In this document: positions 36,862-45,282 of the stretch, in pieces
Position numbering within the stretch: position 1 is the stretch's first letter
Layout: each line of letters starts with the position of its first letter
Assembly: GCA_900469475.1 (NCBI GenBank)
Contig: UBXG01000009.1
Coordinates: 372,001 to 436,000 of the forward strand
Origin: Hyphomicrobiales bacterium
GTDB taxonomy: Bacteria > Pseudomonadota > Alphaproteobacteria > Rhizobiales > Rhizobiaceae
Length of the DNA stretch: 64,000 bases
Reading direction: 5' to 3'
The notes under the pieces: generated by a model
Database searches by the model: none
Told to the model about the DNA's origin: nothing
What the model saw: the letters and a program-made list of their open reading frames with translations, nothing else
Translations under genes and position numbers: made by a program

Positions 36862-37703
36862 AAGGCGGCGCCATGATGGATGAATGGTATCCTGTCGGCC
36901 TCTTCAGCCAACTCAGCGAGAAGGGAAGCAAGACCTGGCTAATGGGCGAGGCGATCGAGGTCGCGCGCGATCGGCATGGCAATGCGCAGGTGATTACTGC
37001 CGAGGGAAGAGCCCTCCCCGTCCGGGTGCGGTATGGCCATGTCTGGTCTTCCCTCGGGAACCCGGAGAAGGAGCTTTTCGCCATTCCGGAGGCTGATCAG
37101 CCGGGCCGGCGCTTCGTCGATGTCGGCGTGGTCCGTGTGCGCTGCTCGCCGCTTCGCGCCGTAGAGAACTTTCTCGACATCGCGCATTTTCCCTTTGTCC
37201 ACACCGACATCCTCGGTGCGGAACCGCATACGGAAGTCGAAAACTATAAGGTCGAGATCCGCGAGGGTGTCGATGAAGTCTGGGCAACGCAAGTAAAATT
37301 CTACCAGCCGCAGGCTGCAAAATCCGCGACCGGCGGCATTACCACCGAATACATGTACCGCGTGCCAGCCCCGACCTGTTCCGTCCTCTACAAGACATGC
37401 CCTCCGCGCCCCAGCGAATGGGACGTCATAACCTTGTTCGTCCAGCCTCTTGCCGAAGACCTCTGCGACGTATGGCCGTGGATGGCGCTCTTCGATGATG
37501 AAACGCCGATGACGGACCTCATCCACTTTCAGCAGACGATCTTCCTGCAGGACCGCTCGATCCTCGAGAACCAGATACCCGCGCTTCTTCCACTCGATCC
37601 CGGCATGGAAATTCCGACAAGGGCCGACCTCACCTCGGTCGCCTACCGGCGATGGCTCAAGCGCCATAATTATACCTACGGCGCACAGTTGGTCGCACAA
37701 TGA
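36858..37703 (+). CDS. Non-haem iron oxygenase subunit lacking Rieske cluster loops (NdmC-like)
   Basis: A 281-residue relative of Rieske oxygenase large subunits. The catalytic half is intact: NFLDIAHFPFVH gives Asn104, bridging Asp107, and iron ligands His110 and His115; the third ligand is Asp232 in FLQDRSILENQ. The N-terminal region keeps the edges of a Rieske domain (DEWYPVG and RYGHVWSSLGNP), but the CxH and CxxH loops are missing altogether, not mutated. Length and architecture match what is described for NdmC of the Pseudomonas caffeine N7-demethylase. GGGAGG precedes the start. It is translationally coupled to the Rieske gene before it and the GST gene after it, so a three-protein complex is likely. 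Confidence 0.85.
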   Translation: MKGGAMMDEWYPVGLFSQLSEKGSKTWLMGEAIEVARDRHGNAQVITAEGRALPVRVRYGHVWSSLGNPEKELFAIPEADQPGRRFVDVGVVRVRCSPLRAVENFLDIAHFPFVHTDILGAEPHTEVENYKVEIREGVDEVWATQVKFYQPQAAKSATGGITTEYMYRVPAPTCSVLYKTCPPRPSEWDVITLFVQPLAEDLCDVWPWMALFDDETPMTDLIHFQQTIFLQDRSILENQIPALLPLDPGMEIPTRADLTSVAYRRWLKRHNYTYGAQLVAQ

Positions 37704-38356
37704 AGCTCTACGATTATGTTCTATCGCCGAGTTGCTACAAGGTACGGCTGATGGCCGCGATCCTCGGCATCAAGCTCGAAATTCGCCCGGTCGATTTCCA
37801 CCCCGGCGCGGAGCATCGCGGGCCGGAGCTTCTGGCGCTCAATCCGGCAGGCTCCATCCCGATCCTCGAAGATGGCGATCTCGTGCTCACCGAATCCTCG
37901 GCGATGCTTGCTTATCTCGCTGCCAATGCTGCGCCGGAATGGCTGGGGCAGGATTCGCCGCAGGAGACGGCGCGCGTGCAGCAGTGGCTCTCCTTTTCGC
38001 ATCGCCTGACAGCCAATCTTGGTGGCGCACGGCTCCACGAAATGCTCCTGCGACCAGGAGATATCAAGACATTGCAGGCGCAAGGGGTTGCTGCCCTGCG
38101 CGAGCTCGAAGCTGGCCTCTTCGAACAGGGCGAGCGCGGCATGCAATTCCTTGCAGCAAGCCGGGCGACGATCGCCGATATCGCCTGCTTTCCCTATGTC
38201 GCGCTTGCGCCCGACGGCGGCATCTCGCTTGACCCCTACCCGTTGATCCGGCTCTGGATGCGCGCCATCCGCAGCCTGCCCGGTTTCATCGAAATGCCCG
38301 GCATTCACCGCCTGCACGAGCTGAAACCCGATCTGCACCCGGCGGGGGAGGCGTGA
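37700..38356 (+). CDS. GST-like protein, possible structural partner of the oxygenase (NdmE-like)
   Basis: A 218-residue glutathione S-transferase fold protein. The N-terminal thioredoxin-like domain has Ser10 in SPSCYKVRL, the cis-Pro segment AGSIPILEDGD and the glutathione contact TESSAM; a helical C-terminal domain follows. Its start overlaps the oxygenase stop by four bases. In the caffeine-degrading N7-demethylase, a GST homologue (NdmE) holds NdmC and NdmD together, and this position suggests the same role. Ordinary glutathione conjugation or isomerisation remains possible. Confidence 0.85.
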   Translation: MKLYDYVLSPSCYKVRLMAAILGIKLEIRPVDFHPGAEHRGPELLALNPAGSIPILEDGDLVLTESSAMLAYLAANAAPEWLGQDSPQETARVQQWLSFSHRLTANLGGARLHEMLLRPGDIKTLQAQGVAALRELEAGLFEQGERGMQFLAASRATIADIACFPYVALAPDGGISLDPYPLIRLWMRAIRSLPGFIEMPGIHRLHELKPDLHPAGEA

Positions 38357-38360
38357 TGTA

Positions 38361-39740
38361 ATGACCAGCTACCTCCTGAAAAATTGCGCCGCTGTGATCG
38401 TCGATGAGGGCAAGGGACCGAGCGTACGCCGAAACGTCGACCTGCTTACCAAGGGTCCGGCGATCCAGGCGATCGGCGAAAACCTGTCGCTGAATGCCCT
38501 GCCCGAGGGCACGATCGCCCAGGACGCATCCGGTTGGTTCGTCTATCCGGGGCTCGTCAACACCCATCACCACTTCTTTCAGTGCTTCGTGCGCAACCGG
38601 GCCGACCTCGACTGGACGAAACTTTCCGTCATCGAATGGCTCGACCGCATCTATCCGATCTTCTCGCGGCTGACGGAGGACTGTTTTTATCATTCCTCGG
38701 TCACCGCCATGGCCGAAATGATCAAGCACGGATGCACCACCGCCTTCGACCATCAATATTGCTTTCCCCGCCATGCGGGAAAACGCCTGATCGATCGCCA
38801 GTTCGAGGCAGCCGACCTTCTCGGCATGCGCTTTCATGCAGGCCGCGGCGGCAACACCCTGCCGAAATCCGAGGGGTCGACGATCCCGGACGCCATGCTC
38901 GAGACCACGGATGAATTCATCGCTGATTGCGCGCGGCTGATCGACAGCTATCACGATGCCGGCCCCTTCAGCATGCGCCAGGTGGTGGTCGCACCTTGCC
39001 AGCCGGTCAATTGCTATCGCGAAACCTTCGTCGAGTCGGTTGCGTTGGCGCGCGATCGCGGCGTGCAGATGCACACACATGTCGGCGAAGGCGAAAGCCC
39101 GGTCATCAAGGCGCGGCATGGCATGCGCACGGTCGATTACTGCGCTGAATTGGGTTTTGCCGGCCCCGATACCTTCTACGCCCATTGCTGGGAGCTGACA
39201 CACGATGAGTTGCGCAAGATGGCAGCGAGCGGCACCGGCGTCTCCCATTGTCCGGAGCCGGTCTATCTTGTCGGCGCCGAAGTGACCGATATTCCGGCGA
39301 TGCAGGCCCTCGGACTGCGTATCGGACTCGGCTGCGACGGAGCCGCATCGAACGACAACTCGAACCTCATGCACTGCATCCATTCCGCCTACATGCTGCA
39401 GTGCCTGACGGCCTCGACGCGTCAGCACTCGGTCCCCGCCCCGCTCGATTTTCTGCGCTATGCGACAAGCGGAGGCGCAAGCCTGCTCGGGCGCACCGAT
39501 ATCGGCCGTCTCGCCCCGGGCATGGCCGCCGACCTCTTCGCGATCGATACGCGACGGATGGACTATGTCGGGACTCGGCATGACCCGCTGAGCCTGATTG
39601 CCAAGGTCGGGATCGGCATGCCCACCGATCTGACCATGATCAACGGACGCATCGTCTGGCAGGGCGGTGAATTTACCGGACTGGACGAGGCTGCGCTGTT
39701 TGCCGCGGCCGAGGCAGCACTTGCAACAGTAGAATTCTGA
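38361..39740 (+). CDS. TRZ/ATZ-family aminohydrolase (8-oxoguanine/guanine-type deaminase)
   Basis: A 459-residue amidohydrolase that probably deaminates an amino-substituted purine or triazine. It contains the metal motif PGLVNTHHHFFQ (His69, His71), HTHVGEG with metal His and catalytic Glu, YAHCWELT with a further His, and GLGCDGAASNDNSN with the metal Asp. The NTHHH and GTGVSHCPEP segments resemble 8-oxoguanine deaminase and AtzB more than GuaD. It starts four bases after the GST gene and precedes a nucleoside importer, so the natural substrate is likely a modified purine processed by the oxygenase. Confidence 0.87.
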   Translation: MTSYLLKNCAAVIVDEGKGPSVRRNVDLLTKGPAIQAIGENLSLNALPEGTIAQDASGWFVYPGLVNTHHHFFQCFVRNRADLDWTKLSVIEWLDRIYPIFSRLTEDCFYHSSVTAMAEMIKHGCTTAFDHQYCFPRHAGKRLIDRQFEAADLLGMRFHAGRGGNTLPKSEGSTIPDAMLETTDEFIADCARLIDSYHDAGPFSMRQVVVAPCQPVNCYRETFVESVALARDRGVQMHTHVGEGESPVIKARHGMRTVDYCAELGFAGPDTFYAHCWELTHDELRKMAASGTGVSHCPEPVYLVGAEVTDIPAMQALGLRIGLGCDGAASNDNSNLMHCIHSAYMLQCLTASTRQHSVPAPLDFLRYATSGGASLLGRTDIGRLAPGMAADLFAIDTRRMDYVGTRHDPLSLIAKVGIGMPTDLTMINGRIVWQGGEFTGLDEAALFAAAEAALATVEF

Positions 39741-39761
39741 AAAACCAAAAGGGGAACTGGG

Positions 39762-40862
39762 ATGCAGAAGAATCTGACCCGCAGAACATTGATGAAGAGC
39801 GCGGCGGTTGCAGGCCTCGCAACTGCCTTTACCGGCCGCTCTGCCTTTGCCGCAAACGAACCGCTCGGCATCACGCTCGTCGTGCCCTCGCCGATCGGCG
39901 ATGTCGGCTGGGGCCATGCGCTAGCCGCGGGCCTTGATCCGATCAAGGCCGCCTATGGCGACAAGGTCAAGGTGACGGTGATCGAAAACATCGCCGAAGG
40001 TCCGGATGCGGACCGCATCATGAACAAGACGGTCGCCGATGGAAACCATTTCCTGATCGCCGGCTCGTTCGGCTATCAGAACGGCGCGCTTCAGGTTGCC
40101 CGCCGCAATCCGAAGGTCAGCGTCCTGCATGCCTCCGGCTTCCAGGTCGCGCCGAATTTCTCCCCATTCGCCGCCAAGTATTTTCAAGGAACTTACCTGC
40201 TTGGCATGGCGGCAGCGGCTGTCTCCAAGACGGGCAAGCTCGGTTCGGTCTCCGCCTTCGCCATTCCTGAACTGATCACGTCGGTAAACGCCTTCACGCT
40301 CGGCGCGCAAGCGGTGAAGCCCGACATCGAAGTATCGGTCGTCTGGGTCAACTCCTGGTTCGATCCGGCCAAGGAACAGGAAGCGGCCAAGGCCTTGATC
40401 TCGCAAGGCTGCGACGTGATCTTCTCGAACGCGCAGGATACGCCCTCGGTCATATCGGCCTGCGAGGAAGCCGGTGTCTACGCCTTCAACCTGAACTCCT
40501 CGATGAAGAAATATGCGCCGAAAACCTACCTCGGCTGCGTGTCCACGGATTGGTCGCCGTTCTTCAAGGCATCGGTCGATGCCCATCTCGCCGGCACGTT
40601 CAAAGGCGCCAACGCGTTTCTCGGCGTCGCGGAGAAGGTCGTCCAGGTCGTCGACTGGAGCACGGCAATCCCGGCCGATACCATGGCGAAGATCAAAGAA
40701 ACCGAAGGCAAGATCGCAAGCGGCAGCTTCTCGCCGTTTACCGGCCCGATCACCAAGGCTGACGGCAGCGAGGGAGCTGCTTCGGGCGCGACATTGACGG
40801 ATGCCCAGATCGTCGCGATGGACTGGCATGTCAAAGGTGTGAAGACGCCTTTGCCGAAGTAA
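39762..40862 (+). CDS. BMP-family (purine nucleoside) ABC substrate-binding protein
   Basis: Periplasmic binding protein of the basic membrane protein/PnrA family, 366 residues, whose characterised members bind purine nucleosides. The N-terminus TRRTLMKSAAVAGLATAF is a Tat-like signal (adjacent Arg pair), ending at AFAANEP. Then follow VVPSPIGDVGWGHAL (ligand-binding loop), FLIAGSFGYQNGAL and VWVNSWFDPAKEQEAAKALI. The start has AAAGGGGAAC. The ATPase and two permeases follow directly. Confidence 0.92.
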   Translation: MQKNLTRRTLMKSAAVAGLATAFTGRSAFAANEPLGITLVVPSPIGDVGWGHALAAGLDPIKAAYGDKVKVTVIENIAEGPDADRIMNKTVADGNHFLIAGSFGYQNGALQVARRNPKVSVLHASGFQVAPNFSPFAAKYFQGTYLLGMAAAAVSKTGKLGSVSAFAIPELITSVNAFTLGAQAVKPDIEVSVVWVNSWFDPAKEQEAAKALISQGCDVIFSNAQDTPSVISACEEAGVYAFNLNSSMKKYAPKTYLGCVSTDWSPFFKASVDAHLAGTFKGANAFLGVAEKVVQVVDWSTAIPADTMAKIKETEGKIASGSFSPFTGPITKADGSEGAASGATLTDAQIVAMDWHVKGVKTPLPK

Positions 40863-40869
40863 TCACGTC

Positions 40870-42393
40870 ATGACCATTCCGCTGCTGTCGCTGCGCGGCA
40901 TCTCCAAAAGCTACGGCCAGGTCCATGCTAACAAGCATATCGATCTGGACGTAGCCGCGGGCTCGATCCATGCCATCCTCGGAGAAAACGGCGCCGGCAA
41001 ATCGACCCTGATGAAGCTAATCTACGGCGTCGAACAACCGGACGAAGGGACTATCGCCTGGCATGGGCAGTCTCTGAGCCTTGCCTCCCCCGCGGAGGCG
41101 AGGCGTACCGGCATCGGGATGGTCTTTCAGCATTTCTCGCTGTTCGAGAACCTGACGGTCGTCGAGAATATTCGCTTGATCGTGGCTGGCCGCAGGGCCG
41201 AACTTGCGCAGCGCATCCGCACATTGGGGAATGAATTCGGTCTCGAAGTCGATCCGCTCGCCCATGTGCACGAACTGTCTGTTGGCGAGCGGCAGCGGGT
41301 GGAAATCATCCGATGCCTGATGACCGATCCGAAGCTGCTGATCCTCGACGAGCCGACATCGGTGCTGCCGCCGCAGGCCGTCGGGAAGCTGTTCGAGACG
41401 CTGCGCCGGCTGCGAGACGGCGGCGTCTCGATCCTCTTCATCTCGCACAAACTGGAGGAGATCCAGTCCCTGTGTGACCGCGCCACCATCCTGCGCGCCG
41501 GACATGTGACCGGGCATGTGGATCCGCGCGAGCATGACGCCCATGATCTCGCCCGCATGATGATCGGCCGCGACATGCCGGAAGCAATCCCTGCATTGCC
41601 TATGGCCGAAGGCGAAAAGCGCCTGGAACTCATTGGCCTCGATTACCGACCCGACGATCCTTTTGGCATGCCGCTCTCCACCATCAGCCTGACGGTGCGC
41701 AGCGGCGAGATTCTGGGCATTGCCGGCATTTCCGGCAATGGACAAAAGGAACTGGCAGCCCTGATTTCGGGGGAAACGACCCTGCCGCGGGACAAGCGCG
41801 ACCAGATCTTCATGATGGGGCACGACGTGGGTAGCCTCGACGCAGCGAGCCGCCGGAAGCTCGGCTTTGCTTTTGTCCCGGAAGACCGGCTGGGCCATGG
41901 CGCCGTCCCCGAAATGTCGCTGACGCTCAATGGTCTGCTAACGGCTCATCCCTTGAGGCTCGTGAGACATGGCCTCCTCGACAGCGGCAAGGCGACCGCC
42001 TTCGCAACCGAATGTATCCGGAACTACGACGTGCGCACGCCCGGCCCGGATGCGGAAGCAGGCTCGCTTTCCGGCGGAAACCTGCAGAAGTTCATTGTCG
42101 GGCGCGAAATCATGCTGGCGCCGAAACTGCTGTTCCTGGCTCAACCAACCTGGGGCGTCGATGTGGGCGCTGCCTCCGCCATTCGCAAGCGGCTGATTGA
42201 GCTGCGCAATCAGGGCATGGCCATTCTCGTCATATCGGAAGAACTCGAGGAGCTGTTCGAACTCAGCGATTTTATCCAGGTCCTTTATCACGGCAGGTTA
42301 AGCCCGCCGCTCGTCACGCGCGACACCCACCCGGAAGAGATCGGTCGATACATGATCGGCGTACAGCCCCAACGCGAGAAAGCGCCCGCATGA
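40870..42393 (+). CDS. Nucleoside-type ABC transporter ATPase (YufO-like)
   Basis: Double-domain ATPase of 507 residues for the BMP-type importer. Domain 1 has GENGAGKST, SVGERQRVEI and LLILDEPTSVL. Domain 2 has the expected degenerate Walker A (GISGNGQKE), LSGGNLQKFIVGREI and LLFLAQPTWGVDVGAAS. This layout is that of YufO/NupA, related to the RbsA/MglA group. Its stop overlaps the first permease (ATGA). Confidence 0.94.
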   Translation: MTIPLLSLRGISKSYGQVHANKHIDLDVAAGSIHAILGENGAGKSTLMKLIYGVEQPDEGTIAWHGQSLSLASPAEARRTGIGMVFQHFSLFENLTVVENIRLIVAGRRAELAQRIRTLGNEFGLEVDPLAHVHELSVGERQRVEIIRCLMTDPKLLILDEPTSVLPPQAVGKLFETLRRLRDGGVSILFISHKLEEIQSLCDRATILRAGHVTGHVDPREHDAHDLARMMIGRDMPEAIPALPMAEGEKRLELIGLDYRPDDPFGMPLSTISLTVRSGEILGIAGISGNGQKELAALISGETTLPRDKRDQIFMMGHDVGSLDAASRRKLGFAFVPEDRLGHGAVPEMSLTLNGLLTAHPLRLVRHGLLDSGKATAFATECIRNYDVRTPGPDAEAGSLSGGNLQKFIVGREIMLAPKLLFLAQPTWGVDVGAASAIRKRLIELRNQGMAILVISEELEELFELSDFIQVLYHGRLSPPLVTRDTHPEEIGRYMIGVQPQREKAPA

Positions 42394-43490
42394 GCAGTTC
42401 CTTCTCCGCCGTCCTGCCCACCCTGGTTCGACGGGAACGAGCCTCGCTGACTGCGAAATTGCTCGCGCCGCCGATTGCCCTCGTCTTGACAATCGCCCTC
42501 AATCTTGGCCTCTACATTGCGATGGGCCGCAACCCGGCAGCGGTGATCTACGCCATGCTGATCGAGCCGTTCGTCTCGTGGGCATCATTCTCAGAGGTAT
42601 TGCTGAAGACCGGTCCGCTACTTCTGATCGCACAGGGTCTCGCGATCGGCTTTCGAACGAAGATTTTCAACATCGGTGCCGAGGGCCAGTTCATTCTCGG
42701 GGCAATCTTCGCCTCCGCCATACCCATCTGGATGCCGCAGGCAACGGGCCAATGGATCTGGCCGGCGATGCTGTTGCTCGGCACCCTCGGCGGCGCGCTC
42801 TGGGCGTCTCTCACCGCCTTCTGGCGTGTCAGGCTCAATGCCAATGAGATCCTCGTCTCGCTGATGCTGAGCTTCGTCGCCGCGCAATTGCTCAATTATC
42901 TGCTTCTCGGGCCATGGAAAGATCCGAACGGCTTCAACTTCCCGCAGTCGGTCATGTTCCAATACGATGCCATGGTGCCAATCCTATTTGAGGGAACGCG
43001 GGTCAATGTTTCGTTCGTGTTTGCCCTTGCTCTGTCGATTGCCGCGTGGATCTTCATGCAGAAGAGCTTCGCCGGCTATAAATTGCAGGTCGGCGGACTG
43101 GCGCCCCGCGCGGCGAGCTATGCCGGCTTCAAGGAGAGTTGGGCAATCTGGCTCTCGCTGATCATTGGCGGAGCGGCGGCCGGCCTTGCCGGTGCTGCCG
43201 AGGTTGCCGGCCCGCTTGGCCAGCTGCAGCGTTCGATCTCAACCGGATATGGCTACGCCGCAATCATCGTTGCCTATCTCGGCGGTCTCAATCCGATCGG
43301 CATCGTCATTTCCTCGATCGTCATGGCAGCGCTCTATATCGGCGGCGACAATGCCATGGTTTCCGCCAATCTGCCGATTGCTGCGGTCCGCGTATTCCAA
43401 GGCAGCCTGCTCCTCATCTATCTGATCGCCATGGCCTTCGTGCGCTATCGTATCGTATGGCGTCCCACATCCGCACGGAGCACATCATGA
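42390..43490 (+). CDS. Nucleoside-type ABC permease (YufP-like)
   Basis: A 366-residue BPD_transp_2 permease with about eight to ten hydrophobic helices. Characteristic segments are GLAIGFRTKIFNIGAEGQFILGAI and LNANEILVSLMLSFVAAQLLNYLL, plus AGAAEVAGPLGQLQRSISTGYGYAAIIVAYLGGLNP. It is coupled by four-base overlaps to the ATPase before it and the second permease after it. Confidence 0.94.
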   Translation: MSSSFSAVLPTLVRRERASLTAKLLAPPIALVLTIALNLGLYIAMGRNPAAVIYAMLIEPFVSWASFSEVLLKTGPLLLIAQGLAIGFRTKIFNIGAEGQFILGAIFASAIPIWMPQATGQWIWPAMLLLGTLGGALWASLTAFWRVRLNANEILVSLMLSFVAAQLLNYLLLGPWKDPNGFNFPQSVMFQYDAMVPILFEGTRVNVSFVFALALSIAAWIFMQKSFAGYKLQVGGLAPRAASYAGFKESWAIWLSLIIGGAAAGLAGAAEVAGPLGQLQRSISTGYGYAAIIVAYLGGLNPIGIVISSIVMAALYIGGDNAMVSANLPIAAVRVFQGSLLLIYLIAMAFVRYRIVWRPTSARSTS

Positions 43491-44398
43491 GTGCTGTCGA
43501 GTTCATTCTTGCGGGCATGCTGGCAGCTGCAACACCGTTTCTGCTGGCAGCCCTGGGCGAGCTTGTCGCAGAGCGTGCCGGTGTCCTCAACCTCGGTGTC
43601 GAGGGGCTGATGGCGCTTGGCGCAGCCATCGCCTTCATTGTCGTCTATCACGGCGGCGGCCATTTTCTCGCCTTCCTCGCCGCTGGCCTAGGAAGCGCTC
43701 TCCTTTCGATGATCTTTGCCGGGATCATCCTGGGTCTCAAGGCGAACCAGGTTGCGGCCGGCCTTGCTCTCGGGATTTTCGGCCAGGGCCTCTCGGCGCT
43801 GTTCGGCAAGAGCTATGAGAGCCTGACCGTCACCACGCTGCCAAAGATCGCGATCCCCGGGCTGTCGGACATCCCGGTTATCGGTGGCCTCTTCAACCAG
43901 GATATCGTTGTCTGGATCTCGCTTGTCGCGACGATCGCCATATGGGCGCTGTTTGCCTACGGCAAGGTTGGCCTGGTGCTGCGCGCGGTCGGTGAAAACC
44001 CGAAAGCCGCGCATGCGATCGGCTATCCCATTATTGCGATCCGTTTCGCCGCGGTTGCATTCGGCGGCATGATGGCAGGCTTCGCCGGCGCTTACGCCTC
44101 CACGATCTATACACCGCTCTGGGCGGACGGCATGATCGCCGGGCGCGGCTGGATTGCCATTGCTCTCGTCGTATTCGGAACCTGGTTGACGGGGAGGATC
44201 TTCCTGGGCGCCTGCCTGTTTGGCGCGGTATCGCTTATGGGACTTGCCGCCCAGGCGACCGGATTTGCCGTCCCCTCCCAACTCCTGGCGTGCCTACCTT
44301 ACCTCGTGACGATTATCGTGCTCGGCATCATCTCGGCCGACCGCCGCCTGCTCAAGCTTAACGGTGTCGCTTCCCTCGGCGAGCCGTTTGAGCGTTAA
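43487..44398 (+). CDS. Nucleoside-type ABC permease (YufQ-like)
   Basis: Second permease, 303 residues: MSAVEFILAGMLAAATPFLLAALGELVAERAGVLNLGVEGLMALGA is the typical YufQ start, and GENPKAAHAIGYPIIAIRF lies in the cytoplasmic coupling loop. The ATG at 43487 overlaps the YufP stop; the frame remains open far upstream inside yufP but is not coding there. It ends the operon that began with the Rieske gene; a RIME-like palindromic element follows immediately. Confidence 0.94.
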   Translation: MSAVEFILAGMLAAATPFLLAALGELVAERAGVLNLGVEGLMALGAAIAFIVVYHGGGHFLAFLAAGLGSALLSMIFAGIILGLKANQVAAGLALGIFGQGLSALFGKSYESLTVTTLPKIAIPGLSDIPVIGGLFNQDIVVWISLVATIAIWALFAYGKVGLVLRAVGENPKAAHAIGYPIIAIRFAAVAFGGMMAGFAGAYASTIYTPLWADGMIAGRGWIAIALVVFGTWLTGRIFLGACLFGAVSLMGLAAQATGFAVPSQLLACLPYLVTIIVLGIISADRRLLKLNGVASLGEPFER

Positions 44399-44495
44399 AG
44401 CAATTCTAGAAAAAATGCGCACCGACTTTCCGGCCGGATGCGCATAGAACCAAAGAGCGTTCACGCAATTCGAAGAAATGCGTGAACGCTCCGAC
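44396..44495. repeat. RIME-like rhizobial intergenic palindromic element
   Basis: Two nested hairpins fill the 110-base gap between convergent operons. ATGCGCA (44415-44421) pairs with TGCGCAT (44439-44445), and GAGCGTTCACGCA (44455-44467) pairs perfectly with TGCGTGAACGCTC (44479-44491) around 11 bases. The overall text (AAAGCAATTC, then TTTCCGGCCGGA, then CAAAGAGCG) resembles the repeated palindromic elements I know from Rhizobium and Sinorhizobium intergenic regions. It may also terminate both operons. Confidence 0.55.
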
Positions 44496-44508
44496 TATCT
44501 TTGCGCAA

Positions 44509-45282
44509 TCAGGTGGTACGTTCTGCCGCGCGGGGACGCCACTTGATCAGACGAGCCTCGACGAAATCCAGGACGAGATCGATCAGCAGGACGAACACTG
44601 CCAGGATGAAGATCCCCGCAAAGACGCCGACGGCATCGAAGTTCCCTTCAGCCTGCGCGATGAGGTAACCCAGACCGGCCGATGCACCCAGATATTCACC
44701 GATGATGGCACCGACAACCGCAAAACCGACGGATGTCCGAAGCGATGAAAGGATCCAGCTCGCCGCAGCCGGGAAATAGACATGGCGCAGCAGTTCAGAC
44801 TTCTTCGCCCCGAGAATGCGGGCATTGGACAGCACCACCGGGTTGACTTCACGCACACCCTGCATCGCGTTGAAAAAGGTTACAAAGAACACGAGCGTGA
44901 CGGCGAGAGCCACCTTGGACCACAGGCCCAAGCCGAGCCACAGGACAAAGATCGGGGCAAGGACCACACGCGGAATGGCGTTCAGGCCTTTGATGAACGG
45001 ATCCAGGATTCGCGCTGCGGAGCGGGACAGTCCGAGCCATACGCCTGCAGCAACGCCGAGAGCCGTGCCGATGATGTAGCCGAGCACCGTTTCTGTCAGG
45101 GTGATGGTCACATGCTTGAAGAAGCCTGGATCGGTCACCCACGTGAATACCTGTTTCAGGATATCGACAGGCGAGGGAAAGAAGAAGACATCGATCACGC
45201 CCAGGTTCACGCCGATCTCCCAACCGCCGACAATGACCAGCAGCAATGCCAGTTGGGTAAGTCTCTCAGTCATGGCGTTCAT
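44509..45282 (-). CDS. ABC transporter permease, TauC/SsuC type
   Basis: A 257-residue permease with six helices of the nitrate/sulfonate/taurine group. The N-terminal part has VIDVFFFPSPVDILKQVF, and the loop FFNAMQGVREVNPVVLSNARILGAKKSELLRHVYFPAA is the EAA-type coupling region. The ATG at 45282 has GTGGAG eight bases upstream and overlaps the ATPase gene by 17 bases. Members import sulfonates, pyrimidine precursors, aromatic acids or riboflavin, so the ligand cannot be named from this gene. Confidence 0.92.
   Translation of the reverse strand: MNAMTERLTQLALLLVIVGGWEIGVNLGVIDVFFFPSPVDILKQVFTWVTDPGFFKHVTITLTETVLGYIIGTALGVAAGVWLGLSRSAARILDPFIKGLNAIPRVVLAPIFVLWLGLGLWSKVALAVTLVFFVTFFNAMQGVREVNPVVLSNARILGAKKSELLRHVYFPAAASWILSSLRTSVGFAVVGAIIGEYLGASAGLGYLIAQAEGNFDAVGVFAGIFILAVFVLLIDLVLDFVEARLIKWRPRAAERTT

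Noticed and set aside
38286..39917. A 543-codon minus-strand frame opposite the TRZ/ATZ deaminase.
   Set aside because: No recognisable motif and composition of an antisense shadow; the plus-strand gene carries all metal-binding motifs.
44482..44748. Short plus-strand frame in the TauC-type permease region.
   Set aside because: Antisense to the permease and largely within it; the adjacent sequence is the palindromic repeat.
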